Positions 51,774 through 59,065 of a stretch of DNA of 64,000 nucleotides are shown in pieces (positions within the stretch are counted from its first letter, which is position 1; the number at the start of each line of letters is the position of its first letter). The stretch is taken from positions 19,426 through 83,425 of the forward strand of contig NZ_JAJLRA010000026.1 in the NCBI RefSeq assembly GCF_020991365.1, in the 5' to 3' direction. The position numbers were made by a program, and so were the translations under genes. Origin of the DNA: Streptacidiphilus sp. ASG 303. GTDB taxonomy: Bacteria > Actinomycetota > Actinomycetes > Streptomycetales > Streptomycetaceae. The notes under the pieces are model-generated. The model saw nothing but the letters and a program-made list of their open reading frames with translations, made no database searches and was not told where the DNA came from.

Positions 51774-52775
51774 ATGAACTCATGCGTCAGGACGGACACG
51801 GCCGGCGGCGTGGGCCGCCTGGTCCTCGACCGGCCGTCGGCCCTCAACGCGCTGGACCTCCCCATGGTCCGCGCGCTCTCCTCCGCGCTGCTGCGGTGGC
51901 GCGACGACCCGGCCGTCGGCGCCGTCGTGGTGGCGAGCTCCTCCCCCCGGGCGTTCTGCGCGGGCGGCGACATCCGGGCGGTCCGGGAGGCGGTGCTGGC
52001 CGGCGACCGCGAGGCCGTGCGGGCCTTCTTCACGGAGGAGTACCGCCTGAACCGGCTGATCGCCGAGTATCCCAAGCCGTACGTGGCGCTCATCGACGGC
52101 TTCGCCATGGGCGGCGGCCTCGGCATCTCGGTGCACGGCTCGGCGCGCGTGGTCACCGAGCGGGCCTCCCTCGCGATGCCCGAGACGCACATCGGGTTCT
52201 TCCCGGACGTCGGCGCGAGCCACTTCCTGCCCCGGCTGCCCGGCGGCACCGGCATGTACCTGGGGCTGACCGGCGCCCGCATCGGGGCCGGCGCCGCGGT
52301 CGCCTGCGGTCTCGCCACCCACTTCGTGCCCTCGGCCGGTCTGCCCGCCCTGGAGCGCGACCTGGCCCGCGCCGACGCGCGGGAGTTCCCCCGGGTCCTG
52401 GACTCCCACGCGCGCCCCGCCCCCGCATCGGAACTGGCCGACCACCGGGAACGCGTCGACCACTGCTTCGGCGCCCCCGCCCTGGAGGAGGTGGTGGCCA
52501 GGCTGGAGGCCGACGGCGGCGCCTGGGCCCGGGGCGCGCTCGCGGACCTGCGGCGTGCCTCGCCCACCAGTCTGGCGGCCACCTTCGCCCTCCTGCGCCG
52601 CGGGGCGCGCTCCCCGCTCGCCGCGTGCCTGGAGCGCGAGCTGCGCCTGGGGGAGGTGCTCACGGCGGGTCCCGACTTCGCCGAGGGGGTCCGCGCGGTC
52701 CTGGTGGACAAGGACGGCGCCCCCGCGTGGGCCCCCGTAGACACCCGTACGGCGGCCTGCCTCCAGGAGGCGTGA
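51774..52775 (+). CDS. Enoyl-CoA hydratase/3-hydroxyisobutyryl-CoA hydrolase-like enzyme
   Basis: A 333-residue crotonase-fold protein longer than a plain hydratase, matching the HIBYL-CoA hydrolase branch. RAFCAGGDIRAV (about 60-72) and GFAMGGGLGISVHGSARVVTERASLAMPETHIGFFPDVGASHFLPRL (about 102-146) contain the oxyanion-hole Gly residues and the Glu of the second catalytic block (PETHIGFFPD is characteristic of HIBCH). It hydrolyses 3-hydroxyisobutyryl-CoA in valine breakdown. The C-terminal half (about 200-330) is the extension specific to this group. The ATG follows a TATGCA-type hexamer (leaderless-like). Confidence 0.9.
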   Translation: MNSCVRTDTAGGVGRLVLDRPSALNALDLPMVRALSSALLRWRDDPAVGAVVVASSSPRAFCAGGDIRAVREAVLAGDREAVRAFFTEEYRLNRLIAEYPKPYVALIDGFAMGGGLGISVHGSARVVTERASLAMPETHIGFFPDVGASHFLPRLPGGTGMYLGLTGARIGAGAAVACGLATHFVPSAGLPALERDLARADAREFPRVLDSHARPAPASELADHRERVDHCFGAPALEEVVARLEADGGAWARGALADLRRASPTSLAATFALLRRGARSPLAACLERELRLGEVLTAGPDFAEGVRAVLVDKDGAPAWAPVDTRTAACLQEA

Positions 52776-53902
52776 CCGCGTCCGCCGGCGGTGCCGGGCC
52801 GCGGCCGCGTTCCTGAGGGTGCGCCAGGCGGCCGGCCCCGTACCGGTCGCCCGGGGCGGGACCGGCCGGCCCGTCCTCCCGTGTGTGCAGCGGTCGCAGG
52901 CGGCGCAGGAGTCCAGGGCGGGCGACCGGTCGGACCACCGGCCCTGGCCCGGCCACGACCGCACCGGGTGGCGGCGGACGGCTCGTCCCTGCTGCCGCAG
53001 CTGCCGCAACTCCCGGCGTGGACGGCGGACCGCTCCGCCTGCGTCCCCCGGCAGGACGGCCCCCGGGTGGCCGTGGCGCCCGGGGAGGGCGCCGCCGGCG
53101 CGGCGACGGGGCTGGCGCCGCTCCGCCCGGCGGGTCTGCCCGAAAGGGCACGCTTGCCCGCCCTCCGTCCGGCGGTCCGGCCGGCCGTACCGGGGCCCTT
53201 CCTCGGCCTGGCCTCCGCACGCCGCACATGTGTCCTCTTTTGTCCTTCATTGGCGGCCCGACGCGGCCTTTCCGCCGCGCTCCCGGGACGGATGCGCCCT
53301 GGTGCGAAAAAGAACGCGGCGTGGCCTTCCCATGTCCGAAAGGACCGTGCTTCCGCCCCGGCGGCTCCTCGACCTTATGGCGCCGTTTCGTTCATGTACG
53401 CTGCACGCGCAACGTTTCCGGCCGAGGGCCCGGCAGGCGGGACACTTCCGGCCTGCGTCCCGGCGTGTCCCAGGAAGCAGTACAGAAAGCAGGTGTCCCG
53501 TGCCCGTGTGCCGAAAATTGCAGAGGGCCGGCTCCTCCCGGATGCCGGGCGACATATCCGGACCTGCGTGCGGGTCCGCGTCCGGAATCGGCGGCGCCTG
53601 AGCGACCGTACACGCCGCCGCGTGCTGTTTTCTCGGGAACGGCACGCACGGGCGGGCCGAGGGACACTGCCCCGCCCCGCCCGGTCCCGGGTCCACCGGA
53701 ATCATGCTTCCGACGGCCTCGGACGCCACTGCCGTGCGATTCCCGTCCGGCCGCGCCCGCGGCCTGACAAAACCGGTGCCATTGCGCCGGCTATTCCGCT
53801 CCTCCCGTGCCCCCCGGTCGGGAGGAAGCATGCGGTGCGGAAATGAAAGGCGCCTTCCGGCGCGGTGCGGCGCCTTGCCGCAGTGGATATGGGGAAATGT
53901 TC
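52776..53902. other. 1.1 kb without a convincing gene before the conservon
   Basis: The base composition is slightly lower in GC, with A/T-rich spots (GAAAAAG, TGTTTTC, GACAAAACC). Short frames occur but none has consistent third-position GC or a ribosome site. The right end near 53880-53902 probably holds the cvnA promoter. Confidence 0.55.
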
Positions 53903-56650
53903 ATGAGATCGCGTCGGATGACCATTCGCAGCAAGCTGACCGCCCTGCTGCTGCTCCCGCTCGTATCGCTGGCGGCCCTCTGGGCCTACGCCGCGTACCT
54001 GTCGCTGGGCAACGCCCTCACCCTCTCCCGCGTGAACACGATCGGCACCCACCTCGCCCGCCCCCTGGGCAAGGTCGTGATCGGCCTCCAGGCCGAGCGC
54101 CGCTCCTCCCTCGTCGCCCTCGTCGGCAACGTCCGGAAGGAGGGGCCCGGCGGCGTCCCGGTCCCGCCCGAACTGGCCCGCAGCCGGGCCGGCACGGACA
54201 GCGCGGTCGCCGCCTTCCTCGCCGAGGCCGACGACCCGGACGTCCGCAAGGACGAGAACGACCGCGTCCGCCGGAGCGTCGACGCAGCCCGGCAGGCCCT
54301 CGAGGGCATCACCGACCTCCGGAAGGGCGTCGATGCCGGTGTCCTCGCCGCCGACCGGGTCCTCGCCTCGTACACCATGGTCAACGCGGCGATCTCCGAG
54401 GCCTTCGACGCCATGACCGTCCTGCCGGACCAGGACGCCCAGGACTTCGGACGGGCCCTGCACACGCTCGTCCTCGGCGGAGACTTCCTCTCCCAGGAGG
54501 ACGCCCTGGTCTCCGCCGCCGCGGCGGGCCCCTCCCACCGCCTGGGCCGCAGCGCCTACGCCGCCGTCGTCCAGGACATCGGCCCCCGGCGGTACCTCAA
54601 CCGCGCGGCCGTGGCCGGCCTGCCTCCGGCCCAGCGGGCCCCTTTCCTCAGGCTCTCCGAGCCCGGCGGGCCCCTGCAGCAGGTGGCGGCCATGGAGCAG
54701 CAGATCATCGACGCCGGCCCGGACGCCCGCGCCCTGCCGTTCCCGATCGCCCGCTGGCGCGCCGCCTACGACGCCCAGTGGAATGCCACCAACCGGCTCG
54801 CCCTGGACGACATCGACGTCGTCTTCACCCTCACCGGCCCACCTGCCACCCGCGCCCTGGTCGAGCTGCTCCTCGCCGGCCTCCTCGGACTGGTCGCCCT
54901 CGTCGTCTCCGTCGTCCTGTCGGTCCGCATCGCCCGCTCCCTCGTCGGCGACCTCGGCCGCCTGCGCACCTCCGCGCGCAACCTCACCGACGACCGGCTG
55001 CGCGACGTCGTCGGCCGCCTGCGCCGCGGTGAGACGGTCGACGTCGCGGTCGACACGGCACGCCCGGAATTCGTCAACCGGGAGATGGCCCGGCTGGGCG
55101 ACGCGTTCCTCGCCCTGCAGAGCACCGCCGTCGAGCTCGCCGCCGAGGACATCCGCCTGCACCGCGGCTTCAGCGAGGTGTTCCTCAACCTCGCCCGCCG
55201 CAGCCAGGCGCTGGTCCACCGTCAGCTCAGCCTGCTCGACACCATGGAGAGGCAGGAGGACGACCCCGGTGTCCTGGAGAACCTCTACCGCCTGGACCAG
55301 CTCGCCACTCGGCTGCGCCGCTACGCGGAAGGCCTGATCATCGTCTCGGGCGCCGCCCCCGGCCGCGTCTGGCGCCGCCCCGTCCCGGCCGTGGACGTCG
55401 TGCGCGCCGCCGTCGCCGAGACCGAGGACTACGCCCGCGTCGTCGTCCCCCCCGTGCCGGACGTCGGCATCGCCGGCCGCGCCGCCGCCGACGTCATCCA
55501 CCTGCTCGCGGAGCTCGTCGAGAACGCGCAGAACTTCTCGCCGTCCGACAGCGAGATCCGGGTGAGCGTCGGCACCGGGGCCGGCGGCCTCATCGTGGAG
55601 ATCGACGACCGGGGCCTCGGCATGGCCCCGGAGGACCTCGAGGCCGCCAACGCCCGCATCACCTCCCCCGTGGACATCAGCGACGTCGACAGCACCCGCC
55701 TGGGGCTGATCACCGTCGGGCGCCTCGCCCAGCGGCACAAGGTCAACGTGGCCCTGCGCTCCTCGCCCTACGGCGGCCTGACCGCCGTCGTCCTGATCCC
55801 GCACGCCCTCCTGGAGCAGCTCCCCCCGCGCGACGCGGCGCAGCTCGCCCCCGCCGCCGCCGCCCTCCCGCCCGCCGGTCCGCACGGACACGCCGGCGAT
55901 CCGTACGGGCACGACAGGCAACCCGGGGCCACCGCTCACGCGATGCCCGCGCCGCCGCACCGCGAGGGGACCGCGTTCCCCGAGGGGCCGCCCCTCCCCG
56001 GGGTCGCCGACGCCCTGGCCGCGCCCGTACCGCAGGTCCACGCCGCGCAGCAGGTCCACGCCGCGCCCCCGCCCGTCGTTGCGGCCTCCGCAGCCCCCGA
56101 GACCGTTCCGAACGCCTGGCAGGGTCACCATCAGGTTCCCGCCGCCCGGCAGCCGGAGACCATCGACGGCCTGCCGCGCCGCGTCCGCCAGGCGAGCCTC
56201 GCCCCCCAGCTCAAGGACGATCCCGCCGCGGCGGCCGGCCCGCTGGACTGGGGAGGCGCGTCCGCCCACGCGGTCCGGGCCCCCGCCGGGCCGGTGCCGC
56301 ACCCCGGGGCTCCGCTCCCGGGCGGCGCCGGCACCGCCGCAGACCCAGGCCCTTGGCCCGGAGACCCCTTCGGCTCCGTGCCGCAGGTCCGGCCGGCCGG
56401 TCCCGCACCGGCTGCCGACGGGAACCGCGGCGCCCCTCCCCTGTTCGAGGCCGCGTTCTCTTCGGCCGGCGCCCGCCCCCCTGCCCCCGCGGCACACGGC
56501 GGGCGCCCCACCCAGGTGCGTTCGCTGATGTCCGCCCTCCAGTCCGGCGCCGCCCGCGGACGGCTGGAGCAGCCGGTCCCCGGCGGCGGCCCCGAACCCC
56601 GACCCCGCCGTCCCCACGTCCCCCATCACGGAAACGGAAGCACGCGATGA
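53903..56650 (+). CDS. cvnA: Conservon sensor histidine kinase-like protein CvnA
   Basis: A 915-residue protein. It has an N-terminal helix (about residues 15-33), a large extracytoplasmic region (about 35-310) and a second helix (about 318-340, LVELLLAGLLGLVALVVSVVLS). A HAMP-like segment leads into the kinase-like region: HRQLSLLDTMERQEDDPGVLENLYRLDQLATRLRR, then the ATPase N-box AELVENAQNFSPSDSEIRV and G1 IDDRGLGMAPEDLEAAN. A Pro/His/Ala-rich tail of about 260 residues follows. Related CvnA proteins usually read LDHLATRMRR where this one has LDQLATRLRR. The start at 53903 has GGGGAAA 6-9 bases upstream. The stop overlaps the cvnB ATG (ATGA). Confidence 0.93.
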   Translation: MRSRRMTIRSKLTALLLLPLVSLAALWAYAAYLSLGNALTLSRVNTIGTHLARPLGKVVIGLQAERRSSLVALVGNVRKEGPGGVPVPPELARSRAGTDSAVAAFLAEADDPDVRKDENDRVRRSVDAARQALEGITDLRKGVDAGVLAADRVLASYTMVNAAISEAFDAMTVLPDQDAQDFGRALHTLVLGGDFLSQEDALVSAAAAGPSHRLGRSAYAAVVQDIGPRRYLNRAAVAGLPPAQRAPFLRLSEPGGPLQQVAAMEQQIIDAGPDARALPFPIARWRAAYDAQWNATNRLALDDIDVVFTLTGPPATRALVELLLAGLLGLVALVVSVVLSVRIARSLVGDLGRLRTSARNLTDDRLRDVVGRLRRGETVDVAVDTARPEFVNREMARLGDAFLALQSTAVELAAEDIRLHRGFSEVFLNLARRSQALVHRQLSLLDTMERQEDDPGVLENLYRLDQLATRLRRYAEGLIIVSGAAPGRVWRRPVPAVDVVRAAVAETEDYARVVVPPVPDVGIAGRAAADVIHLLAELVENAQNFSPSDSEIRVSVGTGAGGLIVEIDDRGLGMAPEDLEAANARITSPVDISDVDSTRLGLITVGRLAQRHKVNVALRSSPYGGLTAVVLIPHALLEQLPPRDAAQLAPAAAALPPAGPHGHAGDPYGHDRQPGATAHAMPAPPHREGTAFPEGPPLPGVADALAAPVPQVHAAQQVHAAPPPVVAASAAPETVPNAWQGHHQVPAARQPETIDGLPRRVRQASLAPQLKDDPAAAAGPLDWGGASAHAVRAPAGPVPHPGAPLPGGAGTAADPGPWPGDPFGSVPQVRPAGPAPAADGNRGAPPLFEAAFSSAGARPPAPAAHGGRPTQVRSLMSALQSGAARGRLEQPVPGGGPEPRPRRPHVPHHGNGSTR

Positions 56651-57054
56651 CGCAGCCACTCGTGACCGACACGACCGCGAACCTGGGCTGGCTCCTGAAC
56701 GACATGGCTCACCGCGTGCCGGACGTCGGCCACGCGGTCGTGCTCTCGACGGACGGGTTGATGCTGGCCGCCTCCGGCGGACTGACCCTCGACCACGCCC
56801 AGCAGCTCTCCGCCGTGGCCTCCGGCTTCCACAGCCTGGCCAAGGGGGCCGGCCGCCACTTCGGCGGCGGCGCCGTACGCCAGACGATGGTCGAGATGGA
56901 GGCGGGCTACCTCTTCGTCTGCGCCGCGGGGGACAACGCCTGCCTCGCCGTGCTCACCCCCGAGGGCGCCGACATCGGCGCCGTCGCCTACGAGATGGCC
57001 ATGCTGGTCAAGCGGGTCGGCCAGCACCTGTCCGTCGACGCCCGGGGCCGCTGA
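56647..57054 (+). CDS. cvnB: Conservon roadblock/LC7-domain protein CvnB
   Basis: A 135-residue roadblock/LC7 protein (NLGWLLNDMAHRVPDVGHAVVLSTDGLMLAAS, then FHSLAKGAGRHFGGGAVRQTMVEMEAGYLFVCAAGDNACLAVL). It is the small partner that, with the Ras-like GTPase, forms the MglA/MglB-like switch in conservons. It overlaps cvnA by four bases and precedes the DUF742 gene by 22 bp, so the four genes are one operon. Confidence 0.95.
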   Translation: MTQPLVTDTTANLGWLLNDMAHRVPDVGHAVVLSTDGLMLAASGGLTLDHAQQLSAVASGFHSLAKGAGRHFGGGAVRQTMVEMEAGYLFVCAAGDNACLAVLTPEGADIGAVAYEMAMLVKRVGQHLSVDARGR

Positions 57055-57076
57055 GGCCACGGCAGCGGACGACCCC

Positions 57077-57445
57077 GTGATCGACACCGAATGGGTCGAC
57101 GAGGAGGCCGGGCCCCTCGTCCGCCCCTACGCCATGGTGCGCGGCCGCACCCGGTCCCGGCAGGAGGTCTTCGACCTGGTGGCCTTCGTCGTCGCCGCCG
57201 TCGACACCCTGTACGGCTGGGTGAACGTGGAGCCCGAGCACAGCGCCCTGCTCTCCCTGTGTCGCCGTCCGCTGTCCGTGGGCGAACTGTCCGCCCGGAC
57301 CGACCTGCCGGTCGGGGTGGTCCGGGTCCTGCTCGGCGACCTGCTGGACATGGGAGCCATCCGGCTTCGCGAGCCCGCCTACGCCGGCGGCAGACCGAGC
57401 CTCGACCTCATCAGGGAGGTGCTCGATGGACTCCGCGCGCTCTGA
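57077..57445 (+). CDS. cvnC: Conservon DUF742 protein CvnC
   Basis: A 122-residue DUF742 protein: PLVRPYAMVRGRTRSRQE near the N-terminus, the winged-helix-like middle LSVGELSARTDLPVGVVRVLLGDLLDMGAIRL and an Arg/Leu-rich end. It is the third conservon component with unknown biochemical role. GTG start; no strong ribosome site. Confidence 0.93.
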   Translation: MIDTEWVDEEAGPLVRPYAMVRGRTRSRQEVFDLVAFVVAAVDTLYGWVNVEPEHSALLSLCRRPLSVGELSARTDLPVGVVRVLLGDLLDMGAIRLREPAYAGGRPSLDLIREVLDGLRAL

Positions 57446-57538
57446 TCCGCGCGGTGCCGGAACAGCGGCCTCCGCCGGCGGCCGTCCACGGCCACTGCCG
57501 GCGCACGCAACGCCCAGAAACGGAGTGGGAGTGTGGTC

Positions 57539-58144
57539 ATGACCAGAGCCCTGCCGGGTGGATCCCCGGGAACGGCGCCCCAGGACGACCTGCCCCAGGC
57601 CGTCAAGATCCTCGTCGCCGGGGGCTTCGGGACGGGCAAGACCACGCTGGTCTCCGCGATCAGCGAGATCACCTCGTTCCACACCGAGGAGAACCTCACC
57701 CGGAGCAGCCTCGGTGTCGACGACACCGCAGGGGTGGAGGCCAAGACCACCACGACCGTGGCGATGGACTTCGGCCGCATCACCCTCCATGACCGGCTGG
57801 ACCTCTTCCTGTTCGGCACACCCGGCCAGGACCGGTTCTGGTTCATGTGGGACGAGCTGGCCGCCGGGGCGCTGTGCGCGCTCGTCCTGACCGACACCCG
57901 GCGCCTCGCCTCCTCCTTCGCCGCCGTCGACTACTTCGAGCGGCGCGGACTGCCGTTCGTCGTGGCGGTCAACACCTTCGACGGTGCCCGCGACTACCCC
58001 GCGGAGACGGTCCGGGCCGCCCTGGACCTCGACCCGCACGTGCCGGTGCTCTTCTGCGACGCGCGGCGGCGCGACTCGGTCAAGGCCCTCCTGGTCGACG
58101 CCGTGGAGCACGTGCTCGCCGTCGAGGGGCGCCTTTCCCGGTGA
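57539..58144 (+). CDS. cvnD: Conservon Ras-like GTPase CvnD
   Basis: A 201-residue small GTPase: P-loop VKILVAGGFGTGKTTLVSAISEI, switch-II DFGRITLHDRLDLFLFGTPGQDRFWFMWDEL and the NxFD specificity motif VAVNTFDGARD. It is the MglA-like output of the conservon. GGGAG precedes the ATG by 7 bases. It ends 5 bp before a very strong terminator. Confidence 0.95.
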   Translation: MTRALPGGSPGTAPQDDLPQAVKILVAGGFGTGKTTLVSAISEITSFHTEENLTRSSLGVDDTAGVEAKTTTTVAMDFGRITLHDRLDLFLFGTPGQDRFWFMWDELAAGALCALVLTDTRRLASSFAAVDYFERRGLPFVVAVNTFDGARDYPAETVRAALDLDPHVPVLFCDARRRDSVKALLVDAVEHVLAVEGRLSR

Positions 58145-58149
58145 GCCCG

Positions 58150-58198
58150 GGCGGACGCCGGCCCGGCCCGGCTCTCCGGGGCCGGGCCGACGTCCGCC
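58150..58198 (+). terminator. Terminator of the conservon
   Basis: GGCGGACG pairs with CGTCCGCC, then after a C-A mismatch an 11-bp arm CGGCCCGGCCC pairs with its complement around a 9-nt loop. It starts 6 nt after the cvnD stop. Confidence 0.85.
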
Positions 58199-58384
58199 GC
58201 CTGACGCAGCGGCTCCCGCCGCTCGTCCGGTGCAGGCCGGGTCCTCCCGTGGCCACCCACGGCGAACGTCCGGCCCACCGCCCTGCCCGGACGCCTCGGG
58301 GCGGGCGCCCTCCCGCTGCCGCCGTGCCGCATCCCGGGAGGGGCGCGGTGGGCTGCCGGGGAGGCCCGGGGCGTACCCCCGCTC

Positions 58385-59023
58385 TCAGCGACGCCCGGGC
58401 GCGACGCCCTTGAGAGGGATGGCCCCGACCTCCGCCGTCTGCGGCTCCCCGCTCCGGACGCCCAGGGCCGCGCGGAGGTCCGCGACGCTCGCGCCGACGG
58501 AGACGCCCCCGTGCGGGTTGATCCACACGGCGGTCTCCTCCGGCAGGGCGGCGACCAGATCCGCCAACCCGACAGGCAGCAGTTGCGGCACGTCGTCCGG
58601 CCCCTGCCGGGGGTCGGTGAGGACGGCCACGAAAAGGCCGTCCCCGTCCCGGTGGGCCGTCAGTCGTCCCCGGGAGTCCGCGGGAACGTACACGCTGACT
58701 CCCGCCAGCGCGTCGAGCACCTCGGCGTACGCGGCCCGGCCCGTCGCGGCGTCCTGCATCACCGCGTCCACCGGATCGGTGGGTGCGGCGAGGCCCAGGC
58801 CCTGTGCTGACGGCCGGTAACCGGGGTTGGCGGTGAACCCCACGGGAGCGCCCTCTCCGTCCACCTCCCAGGCACCGGCGATCCCGTCCGGGGGCACGGC
58901 GCCGTCGGGGTCGTAGGAGGGGTCCACCAGGTAGAGCCACCGTCCCGGGGAGCGCCGCGCCCGTGCGCGCACCTCCTCCGTGGCCGTGGGCGGACCCGTC
59001 TCGCCTGCCGGGGTGTCCTCCAC
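58385..59023 (-). CDS. SseB-family protein behind the ART toxin gene
   Basis: A 212-residue protein. The N-terminal half includes RRSPGRWLYLVDPSYDPDGAVPPDGIAGAWEVDGEG, typical of proteins annotated as type VII secretion system-associated. The C-terminal half has an SseB-like segment: GLFVAVLTDPRQGPDDVPQLLPVGLADLVAALPEETAVWINPHGGVSVG. The GTG at 59023 was chosen for GGGAGGA 6 bases upstream. It lies 42 bp behind the toxin gene on the same strand, the usual position for an immunity gene or a dedicated chaperone. Neither role is proven. Confidence 0.8.
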   Translation of the reverse strand: MEDTPAGETGPPTATEEVRARARRSPGRWLYLVDPSYDPDGAVPPDGIAGAWEVDGEGAPVGFTANPGYRPSAQGLGLAAPTDPVDAVMQDAATGRAAYAEVLDALAGVSVYVPADSRGRLTAHRDGDGLFVAVLTDPRQGPDDVPQLLPVGLADLVAALPEETAVWINPHGGVSVGASVADLRAALGVRSGEPQTAEVGAIPLKGVAPGRR

Positions 59024-59065
59024 CGTCGTTCCTTCCTCCCTCTGCATGCTCGCGAACGGATCCGC

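Noticed and set aside
53247..53831. A 194-codon minus-strand frame upstream of the conservon
   Set aside because: No ribosome site, no recognisable domain and no consistent third-position GC.
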